From the NCBI GenBank assembly GCA_041917975.1, contig JAYRWN010000407.1:1-43344 (forward strand): a stretch of DNA of 43,344 bases, in the 5' to 3' direction. The notes under the pieces were generated by a model, which was given only the letters and a program-made list of their open reading frames with translations, ran no database searches and was not told where the DNA came from. Position numbers and translations under genes: made by a program. This DNA comes from JAYRWN01 sp041917975 (GTDB lineage: Bacteria > Bacteroidota > Bacteroidia > Chitinophagales > Saprospiraceae). How positions within the stretch are numbered: position 1 is the first letter of the stretch; each line of letters starts with the position of its first letter. This document shows positions 16,998 through 24,865 of the stretch, piece after piece.

Positions 16998-18296
16998 ATG
17001 GGAACGGGTGAAATTAAAAACAGATATCTGGTCGTTTTCGGAGCCATATTGATACAATTGGCCTTAGGAAATTTATATGCGTGGTCCGTATATACTCCGG
17101 TATTAATCAAAGCAGGGTGGACTAAACTGGATACACAAATCGTCTTTACGGTTGGTTTGGTCACCTTTGCCTTACTGATGATTTTTGCAGGTAAAAAGCT
17201 TAAAGAATGGGGTCCTCAGAAACTAACCATACTTGGCGGTGCTGTGCTGGGTGCTGGGTATATTTTGGCCGGCATTTTAGGTGCAAACTCGTTTTGGAAC
17301 CTGACCTTTTCTATCGGTCTTTTAGCTGGTGCAGGAATTGGTTTAGCTTATGTGGTACCGATAGCTGTCTCCATTCGCTGGTTTCCGGATAAAAAAGGTT
17401 TAATCACCGGATTGACGGTAGCCGGTTTTGGATTTGGAGCCTTGGGATGGGTAAAATTTGCTGACTCCTGGGGGCACTTAATTGAAAATCTGGGATTATC
17501 CGGAACATTCATTGCCTATGGTGTAGTTTATGCTGTGCTCATTTTTATGGGGGCACGCTGGATGTTGTTTCCGCCTGCGGACTGGAAACCGGAAGGCTGG
17601 GTAGAAAAATCGATGACCACTGCCACGAGCAGACCTGTAAAAGCTGTAGAATTTGAGAGCCATGAAATGCTGAAAACCAAACAATTCTATTTGCTCAATC
17701 TGACCTTTGCGTTTAGTTCAGGTGCAGGACTGATGGCCATAGGATTGATGAAATTATACCCGGTAGAAGCATTGCAGACTAATGGAGTGGATGCAATAAA
17801 AGCAGGTGCGATAGCCAGTACGGCCATGGCCGTATTTTTTAGTTTAGCAAATGGACTAGGGCGAATCATCTGGGGATGGATCAGTGACAAAATGAGCCGG
17901 CGCATGGCTTTAGTATTGATGACTTTAAGCCAAGGTATTATTGTAATGTTATTTACCTATATGGCTGGCCATGAATATTTATTATACCTCGGGGCCACCC
18001 TCATCGGATTTAATTATGGTGGCTGTTTTGCCTTATTCCCGGCAGTAACTGCCGACTTTTTTGGGGCTAAAAACGTTGGTCAAAATTATCCTTACGTGTT
18101 TTTAGCTTATGGCTTGGGAGGCGTATTGGGCCCGATCCTGGGTGGACTTTTAGGAGACCTGGGCAATTTCCCTCTTGCGTTTACCATCTGTGGAGTTTTA
18201 GTTTTAATGGGAGCAGTAATGATGTGGGTGGTTAAAGCGCCCGAAAAGAAACTGCCAACAGTTGTGAGGCATAAGGAATTGGCCTTTGCTGAATGA
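16998..18296 (+). CDS. MFS transporter of the oxalate/formate antiporter (OFA) type
   Basis: This protein of about 432 aa has twelve predicted membrane helices. The first helix (YLVVFGAILIQLALGNLYAWSVY) is the typical OFA-family start, and the inter-helix motif GRIIWGWISDKMSRR lies in the middle of the second half. I chose the ATG at 16998 over the GTG one codon earlier. Family members exchange or import small carboxylates such as oxalate, formate, pyruvate or lactate; which one applies here cannot be told. The cytoplasmic loop between helices 6 and 7 (about residues 196-226) is polar and of usual length. It is not obviously in an operon. Confidence 0.9.
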   Translation: MGTGEIKNRYLVVFGAILIQLALGNLYAWSVYTPVLIKAGWTKLDTQIVFTVGLVTFALLMIFAGKKLKEWGPQKLTILGGAVLGAGYILAGILGANSFWNLTFSIGLLAGAGIGLAYVVPIAVSIRWFPDKKGLITGLTVAGFGFGALGWVKFADSWGHLIENLGLSGTFIAYGVVYAVLIFMGARWMLFPPADWKPEGWVEKSMTTATSRPVKAVEFESHEMLKTKQFYLLNLTFAFSSGAGLMAIGLMKLYPVEALQTNGVDAIKAGAIASTAMAVFFSLANGLGRIIWGWISDKMSRRMALVLMTLSQGIIVMLFTYMAGHEYLLYLGATLIGFNYGGCFALFPAVTADFFGAKNVGQNYPYVFLAYGLGGVLGPILGGLLGDLGNFPLAFTICGVLVLMGAVMMWVVKAPEKKLPTVVRHKELAFAE

Positions 18297-18446
18297 ACTA
18301 ACTGGTAATGCTTCAGAAAGCAGTAAAAGAGTAAATGCTATGGATTGTATTAAATAATCAATTAATGTTGATTCTGTGATGAGTTGGCCTAGTTTATAAA
18401 AAAAACAAGATATTTTTGTAGAGTCTTTTCACTTTTCATGTTTCAT

Positions 18447-19864
18447 TCACCCAGATGTTAATTCTTTAAACCAGTTTTTAATAGTCCTGATTTCTGAGGA
18501 AGATTTTTGCTCGCTTCCTTTCACCAGCAACAACTTTTGTCCATCTCTTGATATATCAAAAGAAAAACCATCGATATTAATATAATCACCTTCTGTTATC
18601 AATTTTGGTTTGCCCACTTCCAGTGTTTCAGCATTTTTTATTTCCACTTCCATCCATTGCTGGCCGGAACGGTAAATGATCCGTTTTCCATCGGCTGTCC
18701 AACGAGGTTCTTCTGCACCTTCCATGTCAGATATCTGAACAAGGTTACTGCCGAGACGAGCATGTTGAAGAAAAACATGATAGGCCCTGGAGTCATTTCG
18801 GGTGTAGGTCATTAAAGATCTATCGGGCGAAATGGATACATGAAATTCAGCCAATTGGGGTGTTTTAGTTATGGGTATAAGATCTTTTGTCTGCGTATTA
18901 AACATAAATACGTCTGCATCAATGGTCACCACAAGAAACTGCCCATCAGTGGAAATGGATTCTGGATTCGCATTCTTTATGACCAGCACAGGACTAACAT
19001 TTGCGTACTGCTAACCAGGTAGACATTGCTATCAATCCTTACATAAATAGAATTATTATCACGCCACACAGGATTGTCGCTTCTCCCGGTATTGGTTACC
19101 CTCATTTTTTTTGAATTGGAAATATCATGCACCCAAAGATCATTGGTAGTGCCGTAGACGGGGGCGGCAATTTTGGACTGATCCGGTGAGAGCTTAAACG
19201 TGCCATAATTTTCTTTTGAGAAGGGGATCGGTTCTGTCTTTCCGTTTTTGTCGACCCACATAAATCCTCCAATAAAAGTGTCATCGCCAGCAAGGTAAAT
19301 TATGGTACCCTGGCTTGAAACCGAAAATTGTCCAGCGCCCAGATGCTCTAACCTTATACCCGTCAAAATTTCTTTGGGCTCTGTATGTGTTTCCAGCTTA
19401 GTCATGTCAAAAGGCACCACCCATATTGATGAGCCACGCATAAAGGCGATGGATCCATTGTCTTCAGCATCGATGTTGTGAATTTTTATGGGCAGAATCC
19501 GGCTCGCAATGTTACCATTGCTCAGTTTAATATCCCTTCCAAACTGATCTTCTTTCGAAAGTTTATTAAACGTACAAAACTCATGTTGCCACGCAAATGA
19601 TTTGGTATCACAATAAGTTTGAGAGATGATCGGAATGAAGATAAGGCACCTTAATTTTCCTTCCAGGCTCTTATCAACATGATGGGTTTCCAGCAGTCCA
19701 TCATGGGGATTTTTATCAAAGTAGATGGAAAGCGGCTCTTTGATGGTGGCGGCTAACTCTTCTTGTAAGGCATTTACAAAATCCGTTACCCAGCCGCTAC
19801 GGTTATCGTTGTGGCGGTAGGAGATGAATATGTCGTATTCAAAGCCGGGAACTATTGATGTCAT
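18447..19864 (-). pseudogene. TIR-domain / beta-propeller (PD40-like) protein, frameshifted
   Basis: Two frames together encode one protein. The first (18977-19864, 295 aa) begins with a TIR domain (residues ~8-130): EYDIFISYRHND, then CLIFIPIISQTYCDTKS and WQHEF with Glu95 as the likely catalytic-type Glu of NAD-cleaving TIRs. From about residue 137 it becomes a TolB/PD40-like beta-propeller (FKLSPDQSKIAAP, DLWVHDI). The second frame (18447-18989) continues the propeller (ISPDRSLMTYTRND, RWTADGKRIIYRSG) to a typical end, IKNWFKELTSG. Adding one A to the AAA run at 19000-19002 (coding strand) gives STQNVSPVLVIKN and rejoins them into about 470 residues. No membrane helix lies between TIR and propeller; the join is abrupt. 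The start is 30 bases after the wHTH-PRTase stop, so the two probably share an operon. A real mutation or a sequence error are both possible. Confidence 0.82.
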
Positions 19865-19868
19865 TATT

Positions 19869-19876
19869 CAAAGATA
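19869..19876 (-). promoter_or_regulatory. Possible internal -7 promoter box before the TIR gene
   Basis: On the minus strand TATCTTTG (TAnnTTTG pattern) ends 4 bases before the TIR gene ATG, with TTTA 19 bases upstream. A start at this distance would give an almost leaderless transcript. It may be chance in AT-rich DNA. Confidence 0.25.
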
Positions 19877-19894
19877 TAATTTTTGATTGGAGGG

Positions 19895-20878
19895 TTAAAC
19901 ATCGGTGATAACCTCAAAGCCCTTGAAGCTACCCACCACGGCAATGCCGGTAATTTTCTTTGCGATACCTTTTTGTTTTATTTTTCCTGCAATCTGGTTC
20001 ATCGTGGAACCGCTGCCCACGGCATCGTCAATCAGCAATACGTGTTTGTATTTTACTGTTTCACTAACCGCGAAGGTATGTTCAGCATTATTAATTCGCT
20101 CTTCAATTTTGCTCAATGATTTTTGTGGCACCGGTATGATGCCCGAGATTTTCTGAATCTTTATTTTCGGAAGGTTTATTTTCAAATGGGTTTCCAGGTA
20201 TTTCATAATCTGTACTTCACGCCTGATGGTTGGCGGAATGAACCCAACGGCATCGTACAAATTTGTTTTTACCATCGCATCTATCTTTGGTTTGATTTCG
20301 GACAACAATATTTTCATCAGATATTTATTTTGCCCTTGCTTGGCGTAATGCAACAGCGTGCCTAACCTTGTTTTGCCAAATCGCTCAATGGCGTAAAAAT
20401 CCAGGTAATAAATCTCATCCAGGTTTATTTTGCTAAAGCCTTTTGTGTTGGTAAGTTTTTCTTTTCCATCAATAACACCTCTTGTATTGAAATAAGCATC
20501 GTATTTGTTCTTCGTTTTAACATACTCATGGGCAGTTTTTGAAACTGGCAGATTGCGCAACTTGCACCAAAGACTAAAGGCTTCCATCCCTTCCAGTATT
20601 TTTCCAATTTCGGTTATTACCAGAAAATTCTTTGATAGATATTTTTGAGTTTCGGTATTGGTGCCGGAATGATCTTCGTAAGTAGAAATTTCTCTGTGTT
20701 GTAGCCGGTAAATGGTTTTTGGTGTCTTGCCAAATTTCTCCACAGTATCGGCTTCGAGCAATTGATTCATGGCGATATGAATGGCTTGTTTGGATACCTC
20801 CAATAAATCCACCAACTCCTTCACACTTAAATCACCTGATTCTTTCAGAGCAGCAATGATTTGATCTTTGATTTTCAT
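19895..20878 (-). CDS. Winged-helix DNA-binding / phosphoribosyltransferase (ComF/PurR-like architecture) protein
   Basis: This 327 aa protein has an N-terminal winged helix-turn-helix (residues ~1-60: LSVKELVDLLEVSKQAIHIAMNQL, then a wing ending TIYRLQ). A largely helical middle section (~75-235) follows, then a type I phosphoribosyltransferase domain. The PRPP-binding loop is VLLIDDAVGSGST (280-292), and an upstream IIPVPQ...ERINNA segment resembles the ComF-type flexible loop. Known proteins of this layout (Bacillus PurR, archaeal GfcR) are regulators that read PRPP, so a regulatory role is plausible; real transferase activity is the alternative. A near-perfect palindrome covers its putative promoter. 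The TIR-propeller gene begins 30 bases downstream. PRTase/winged-helix pairs also occur with retrons, but no reverse transcriptase is present here. Confidence 0.82.
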   Translation of the reverse strand: MKIKDQIIAALKESGDLSVKELVDLLEVSKQAIHIAMNQLLEADTVEKFGKTPKTIYRLQHREISTYEDHSGTNTETQKYLSKNFLVITEIGKILEGMEAFSLWCKLRNLPVSKTAHEYVKTKNKYDAYFNTRGVIDGKEKLTNTKGFSKINLDEIYYLDFYAIERFGKTRLGTLLHYAKQGQNKYLMKILLSEIKPKIDAMVKTNLYDAVGFIPPTIRREVQIMKYLETHLKINLPKIKIQKISGIIPVPQKSLSKIEERINNAEHTFAVSETVKYKHVLLIDDAVGSGSTMNQIAGKIKQKGIAKKITGIAVVGSFKGFEVITDV

Positions 20879-20884
20879 TTATAG

Positions 20885-20910
20885 ACTTTTGACTATCAAT
20901 AGTCAAAAGT
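20885..20910. promoter_or_regulatory. Palindromic operator overlapping the wHTH-PRTase promoter
   Basis: This is a perfect inverted repeat with 12-base arms (ACTTTTGACTAT and ATAGTCAAAAGT) separated by CA. It lies 6 bases upstream of the wHTH-PRTase start codon. The right arm contains TACTTTTG on the minus strand (20904-20911), a match to the Bacteroidota -7 box TAnnTTTG, about 25 bases from the ATG. A protein bound here would cover the promoter and start of transcription, which suggests autorepression. Confidence 0.65.
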
Positions 20911-20937
20911 AAAATATATTTTGTGAATTTTACTTTT
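20905..20937. repeat. Second inverted repeat adjoining the operator
   Basis: The arms AAAAGTAAAAT (20905-20915) and ATTTTACTTTT (20927-20937) are exact reverse complements across an 11-base spacer. They share bases with the first palindrome, so a second repressor site or alternative hairpin is possible. The inner AAAATATATTTT (20911-20922) is itself palindromic. AT-rich composition makes part of this likely by chance. Confidence 0.45.
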
Positions 20938-21137
20938 ATATCACGAATTTATGGGTGAGGACTACTTTATTTTAAAGCAAAATAGAATATCTGCTTACAA
21001 CCATACCGCTTAAAATAAACTTCCCCTTAGGACGGCCGGCTTGCCGGATAATCTAAATGCGAGTTCGATTCGGCAATCTAACTTGTCTTCAATGTAGATG
21101 ACCCTTTAGGCAACTAATTTGGAGGACTTGGAAGGAC

Positions 21138-22340
21138 TTATTTCGCAATGAATTCATATTCTTGGCGAAAGATGGATATGGAAAGCGGGTAATGTCCTAA
21201 AATTCCATTATGGCGGGCGTTCTCTTCATTCATGCGGTGCTTGGAAATTTCGACAGACAGCCGATAACGACCAGCTGTTTTGAAGACATATTCTAGGTGA
21301 TAATTTCTGGTCTCCAAAGGTTGAAGATTGTTGTCACTGATTTTGGTAGCTTCCGGATGCCATTGCCATTCTTCTCCGATGCGATATTTTTCCTGATGAG
21401 CGATTTTATGATTTGAATCCAGCAAGGTAAGCTGAACATTGATAAATCTTTCCGGATCACCGGTGGGTACGGCGTGACCGGCAAAACTGTTTTTAAGGGA
21501 TAAGGCATAATGCAGAGAATCTCCTAATCGGTAAGAAGTATCTATAGATATCTCTTTTATTTCCAAACTTTGCAATCTGGCTGGTAATAAACCAAAAAAC
21601 TTGGGAATGCCGGAGGCGGGAAAATGATGTTGGTGTGAAGTCCAGGCCGGCAAACCGGCATAAATAGATCTTTCAACGGTGGGCATATGGCATGAAATAC
21701 AATTTTTCCCCGCCTGCTTAGCCCAATTGGCCTCCCATTCATCACCGGTCTCAAAAGTACACACCAGACTGGGATTAAGTACATCCACTACATTGTGACA
21801 ATTTAAACAGACCTTCTCTGACAAAAACTCCACATCTCGAATCGTAGCATGTGGTGCAGCGGTACCGCCTTTTGTTCCAATCACTTTCCCGTTCCGGACA
21901 TGACAAGAGGCGCAAGTAATGCTCTCCAATTGTAATTTTTTATCAAAATGGGGATTGGGTTCTTTAACAGGGCGAGAATAATCGCCATGGATAGTGCCCT
22001 TAATGATAAACTCCTGTTGATTTTGGAGCGGAGTATGGCAATTGATACAAAAAACAATATTGTCCTTCCTTAACTCGGCTTGAAACTGCAAATCCTGCCA
22101 GGCTATGGCATGGGTGGATTGTTTCCATTCCAGATAGTGCTGAGGATGGCAAACTCCACATTCAGCGGCACTTAGTGAAGTCAATCCTGCAGGTATTTCC
22201 TGGTGTGGAATGGGCATTTCCCAGGACTTGGTAAGTGGAATAATTTTATCAGCGGTCGTCCGGCGACATTCCGGCAGTAAGCCGCCGGCCAGGATCGTAC
22301 TAAAAACAATAAATAGGGTCACTAAATACTTAGAACGCAT
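21138..22340 (-). CDS. Pentahaem c-type cytochrome (cytochrome c554-like)
   Basis: This exported 400 aa protein has five CxxCH haem-c sites: Cys61-His65, Cys98-His102, Cys143-His147, Cys178-His182 and Cys214-His218. A hydrophobic N-terminal segment (residues ~5-22) ends near Cys25, so it could be a lipoprotein or an ordinary signal peptide. The haem region covers residues 55-225. The last ~150 residues are beta-rich and haem-free (LGDSLHYALSLKNSFAGHAVPTGDPERF), typical of cytochrome c554-like proteins. It would carry electrons in the periplasm; partner enzymes are not encoded nearby. It is divergent from the DinB-like gene. Confidence 0.9.
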   Translation of the reverse strand: MRSKYLVTLFIVFSTILAGGLLPECRRTTADKIIPLTKSWEMPIPHQEIPAGLTSLSAAECGVCHPQHYLEWKQSTHAIAWQDLQFQAELRKDNIVFCINCHTPLQNQQEFIIKGTIHGDYSRPVKEPNPHFDKKLQLESITCASCHVRNGKVIGTKGGTAAPHATIRDVEFLSEKVCLNCHNVVDVLNPSLVCTFETGDEWEANWAKQAGKNCISCHMPTVERSIYAGLPAWTSHQHHFPASGIPKFFGLLPARLQSLEIKEISIDTSYRLGDSLHYALSLKNSFAGHAVPTGDPERFINVQLTLLDSNHKIAHQEKYRIGEEWQWHPEATKISDNNLQPLETRNYHLEYVFKTAGRYRLSVEISKHRMNEENARHNGILGHYPLSISIFRQEYEFIAK

Positions 22341-22417
22341 GATAAGTAAATACGTACATCGTCTATTGGTTGTGCAAACTAACGACTATTCTCTGCAATA
22401 TTTTGTGATGGAATGCA

Positions 22418-22425
22418 TATATTTG
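22418..22425 (+). promoter_or_regulatory. Bacteroidota -7 promoter box before the DinB-like gene
   Basis: TATATTTG matches the TAnnTTTG consensus exactly and lies 17 bases before the ATG at 22443. No clear -33 TTTG is seen at the usual distance. Confidence 0.45.
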
Positions 22426-22442
22426 GGCAACTTTAATGTTCT

Positions 22443-23033
22443 ATGGACGGACAAAATTATCTCACCAGTATCCGTGCACAATTCCAGTATTATAAACATT
22501 TGGCAGAGCAGGCCCTGGAACAAGTCCCCGATGAATCTTTAAATTGGTCACCCACAGAGGAGAGCAATTCCTTAACAGTCATAATTAATCACCTTTCGGG
22601 TAATATGCTATCCCGCTTTACCGATTTTTTGACCAGCGATGGCGAAAAACCCTGGCGCGATCGCGAAAAAGAATTTGAGATAAAAGATTGTTCCCGCCAG
22701 CATTTACTTAGCCATTGGGACAAAGGCTGGTCCGTTCTGTTTCATGCTCTTGATGCTTTATCGCCGGATGATTTATCCACTTTAGTTTACATCCGCCATC
22801 AGGGACATACCGTATTAGAAGCGTTAAACCGACAACTGGCGCATTATGCCTACCATGTGGGGCAAATGGTCTTCCTGAGCCGCATGATTGCCGGTGATCA
22901 GTGGAGAAGTTTATCCATACCCCGTGGTCAATCTGCAACCTATAACCAGGAAAAATTTAATCAAACGCCACATCGGGAACATTTTACGGAGGAATTTTTA
23001 AAATCTGCCAGCAGTCAAATAGCTAAAAAATAA
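22443..23033 (+). CDS. DinB-like (DUF1572) four-helix protein
   Basis: This 196 aa protein belongs to the DinB/YfiT-like metal-binding four-helix superfamily. The first helix has an INHLSGNM segment with the first His, and the third has HYAYHVGQMVFLSRM, giving the His triad that binds a divalent metal in characterised members. DUF1572 features such as LNWSPTEESNSLTVIINHL and IPRGQSATYN near the end are present. Some relatives are thiol-dependent transferases (bacillithiol or mycothiol), but this cannot be assumed. It is followed 5 bases later by the DUF1697 gene, so they are co-transcribed. Confidence 0.85.
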   Translation: MDGQNYLTSIRAQFQYYKHLAEQALEQVPDESLNWSPTEESNSLTVIINHLSGNMLSRFTDFLTSDGEKPWRDREKEFEIKDCSRQHLLSHWDKGWSVLFHALDALSPDDLSTLVYIRHQGHTVLEALNRQLAHYAYHVGQMVFLSRMIAGDQWRSLSIPRGQSATYNQEKFNQTPHREHFTEEFLKSASSQIAKK

Positions 23034-23038
23034 AAATA

Positions 23039-23590
23039 ATGAAACGCTATTTAGCTCTGTTACGAGCCGTGAATGTAGGGCAGCGCACGGTAAAGATGGA
23101 TTACCTAAAAAAAATCTTTGAAGAAGCAGGGTATCGAAATGTACACACCTACATACAAAGTGGAAATGTAATTTTTGACTCCACTGGTGAAAATCATGAA
23201 GAATTAATAAACCACCTGCAAGAGATGTTGAACCGGTCGTGCAAATTCTGGATCGATGTTATTTTAAGAGACACTGATCAAATGCAGGAAGTAGTAAATT
23301 ATGCACCGTTTACCGAGGAAGAAACCAACGAATGGAAACAGTATATCTCTTTTCTCAATGGTCCGCCCGCCCAAGGTGTTCATGCTATTATACATAATTG
23401 GAACAATGAAAAAGAAAGATATTTTTTACATGAGTCCCAATTGTACGTCCATTTGCATAAATCGTTAAGCGGCGGGGCTCCGGTAAAATACAATCACCTG
23501 GAAAAGATAGCAAAACAACCTTCGACGACCCGCAACTGGAATACGGTCAAGCACTTGCTTAAATTATTAAAAGATAAACAGCACCATTAA
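23039..23590 (+). CDS. DUF1697 family protein
   Basis: This 183 aa cytoplasmic protein matches DUF1697: the start RYLALLRAVNVGQRTVKMDYL, then YIQSGNVIFDS, a mid-region APFTEEE, and the C-terminal KYNHLEKIAKQPSTTRNWNTVKHLLKL. The fold is a ferredoxin-like alpha/beta type and the function is unknown. The gene directly follows the DinB-like gene, a common pairing of uncharacterised genes. Confidence 0.9.
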   Translation: MKRYLALLRAVNVGQRTVKMDYLKKIFEEAGYRNVHTYIQSGNVIFDSTGENHEELINHLQEMLNRSCKFWIDVILRDTDQMQEVVNYAPFTEEETNEWKQYISFLNGPPAQGVHAIIHNWNNEKERYFLHESQLYVHLHKSLSGGAPVKYNHLEKIAKQPSTTRNWNTVKHLLKLLKDKQHH

Positions 23591-23644
23591 ATTTATCTAC
23601 TAACTTTAAGTATCCGTTTATTAATACTAAAAAACCAATTATTT

Positions 23645-24244
23645 ATGTTAAAACATTTCTCAACCTTTGGATTTATTATTGTTTTAATTTTTGGTTATTG
23701 TACTTCCGGCCAGCACCCGGTTGCTGAAAGTTCAGGCCAAAAAACTACGCAGGACTCTTTAGCCCTGGCCGCCGACCTGGTTAAGCGGGGTGAATATCTG
23801 GTGGGAATTTTAGGATGCAGCGACTGCCATTCACCGAAAAGAATGGGTGCGCAAGGTCCGGAGATTATTCCCGAACTTTTATTATCCGGGTACCAGGGCA
23901 ATCAACCAATTCCGCCGTTTGACAGCAAATTAACCGCACAGGGTTTTGCCTTGTTTGTGCCTGATTTGACGGCTGCCAAAGGCCCTTGGGGCGTAACCTT
24001 TGCGGCCAATTTAACTCCGGATGATACGGGAATAGGAAGTTGGAGTGAGGAACAGTTTATAAAAGCTTTAACCCGAGGAATTTCTAAAGGACTGGATAAT
24101 AATCGCCCGCTTCTTCCCCCAATGCCCTGGCAGAATTATCAAAATATGCAAGCAGAAGATCTGAAAGCGGTCTTTGCTTATCTAAAGAGTATCCCGGCAG
24201 TTAAAAATAATGTTCCAGCCCCAATACCTCCGGACCAAATGTAA
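23645..24244 (+). CDS. Monohaem cytochrome c lipoprotein
   Basis: This 199 aa protein has an N-terminal lipoprotein-type signal (hydrophobic stretch, Cys19 in FGYC), a low-complexity linker and one class I-like cytochrome domain. The haem site is C58-SD-C61-H62 within YLVGILGCSDCHSPKRMG. A probable axial Met lies in LPPMPWQNY (around residue 160), and the closing helix is LKAVFAYLKSIPAV. It resembles the diheme-family cytochrome c proteins found with dehydrogenases in Bacteroidota, but only one site is seen. It probably transfers electrons at the outer face of the membrane. A strong terminator follows. Confidence 0.88.
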   Translation: MLKHFSTFGFIIVLIFGYCTSGQHPVAESSGQKTTQDSLALAADLVKRGEYLVGILGCSDCHSPKRMGAQGPEIIPELLLSGYQGNQPIPPFDSKLTAQGFALFVPDLTAAKGPWGVTFAANLTPDDTGIGSWSEEQFIKALTRGISKGLDNNRPLLPPMPWQNYQNMQAEDLKAVFAYLKSIPAVKNNVPAPIPPDQM

Positions 24245-24272
24245 TAAAATGGAAGGACGCAGAAAAAAATCC

Positions 24273-24307
24273 AAAACCTCCTTTTCGCAGGAGGTTTTTA
24301 ATTTTTT
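24273..24307 (+). terminator. Intrinsic terminator after the cytochrome c gene
   Basis: A 10-base stem (AAAACCTCCT at 24273-24282, AGGAGGTTTT at 24289-24298) with a 6-base loop TTTCGC is followed by a T-rich run. It ends about 60 bases after the cytochrome stop and just before the START-like gene. Confidence 0.85.
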
Positions 24308-24321
24308 ATAAAATATTGTCT

Positions 24322-24813
24322 ATGGATTTTTCAAATTTTAAGTTACGGATAAACATACAAGCACCGGCGCAGCTGATTTACCGTAGCCTGGCTACACCGG
24401 CGGGTCTGGAACAATGGTTTTTGCGTGAGGCAATTTTTTATAGTTCCGAACATCTGAAAAGGGAAGCGGAAGAACTTATCCAGGTGGATGATACCTACAG
24501 TATGCGTTGGCACGGTTATTCCGATGAAATCACGCACACTGGAAAAGTACTCTGCGGTGACGGCCTACAACAATTCGGTTTCACTTTTTCATTAGGTTGT
24601 CCAGTAATCTTTAATATTTATCCTGATCAAAATACGCAAATTCTGGAACTGATCTGCCGGGATTTGCCCGTCCTTAACGGCATGCCCCACGAACATTTTA
24701 TCATTGATCCACGAGGCTGGACGTTTTATTTGACTAATCTAAAATCGGTGCTGGAAGGTGGATTGGATTTACGTAACCGCGATGCCTCTTTGACCCAAGT
24801 CATTACGGCCTGA
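24322..24813 (+). CDS. START-like (SRPBCC/AHSA1-type) domain protein
   Basis: This protein of about 163 aa has the SRPBCC fold, a hydrophobic cavity used in varied ligand-binding or co-chaperone roles. Features are FKLRINIQAPAQLIYRSLATPAGLEQWFLRE (the usual first strand and helices), a central beta region and the C-terminal helix GWTFYLTNLKSVLEGGLDLR. I prefer the ATG at 24322 over the TTG at 24316. It is preceded by the cytochrome terminator, so transcription is separate. Similar proteins in Bacteroidota are annotated as START-like domain proteins of unknown function. Confidence 0.83.
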   Translation: MDFSNFKLRINIQAPAQLIYRSLATPAGLEQWFLREAIFYSSEHLKREAEELIQVDDTYSMRWHGYSDEITHTGKVLCGDGLQQFGFTFSLGCPVIFNIYPDQNTQILELICRDLPVLNGMPHEHFIIDPRGWTFYLTNLKSVLEGGLDLRNRDASLTQVITA

Positions 24814-24840
24814 CCAACCCATTTAATAAATATATATCAT

Positions 24841-24848
24841 TACATTTG
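24841..24848 (+). promoter_or_regulatory. Bacteroidota -7 promoter box before the GT9 gene
   Basis: TACATTTG matches TAnnTTTG and lies 17 bases before the ATG at 24866. No obvious -33 element is seen. Confidence 0.45.
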
Positions 24849-24865
24849 CAATTACCGTGGCAGGA

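Noticed and set aside
18977..19010. Programmed ribosomal frameshift in the TIR-propeller gene
   Set aside because: No slippery heptamer precedes the break in the reading frame; a one-base loss explains it more simply.
19895..20878. Retron-associated PRTase effector
   Set aside because: No reverse transcriptase or msr/msd-like region is visible within the window.
21055..21078. GAGTTCGATTC looks like a tRNA T-loop
   Set aside because: Flanking bases do not pair into a T-stem and no other tRNA arms are present, so it is not called a tRNA or attachment site.
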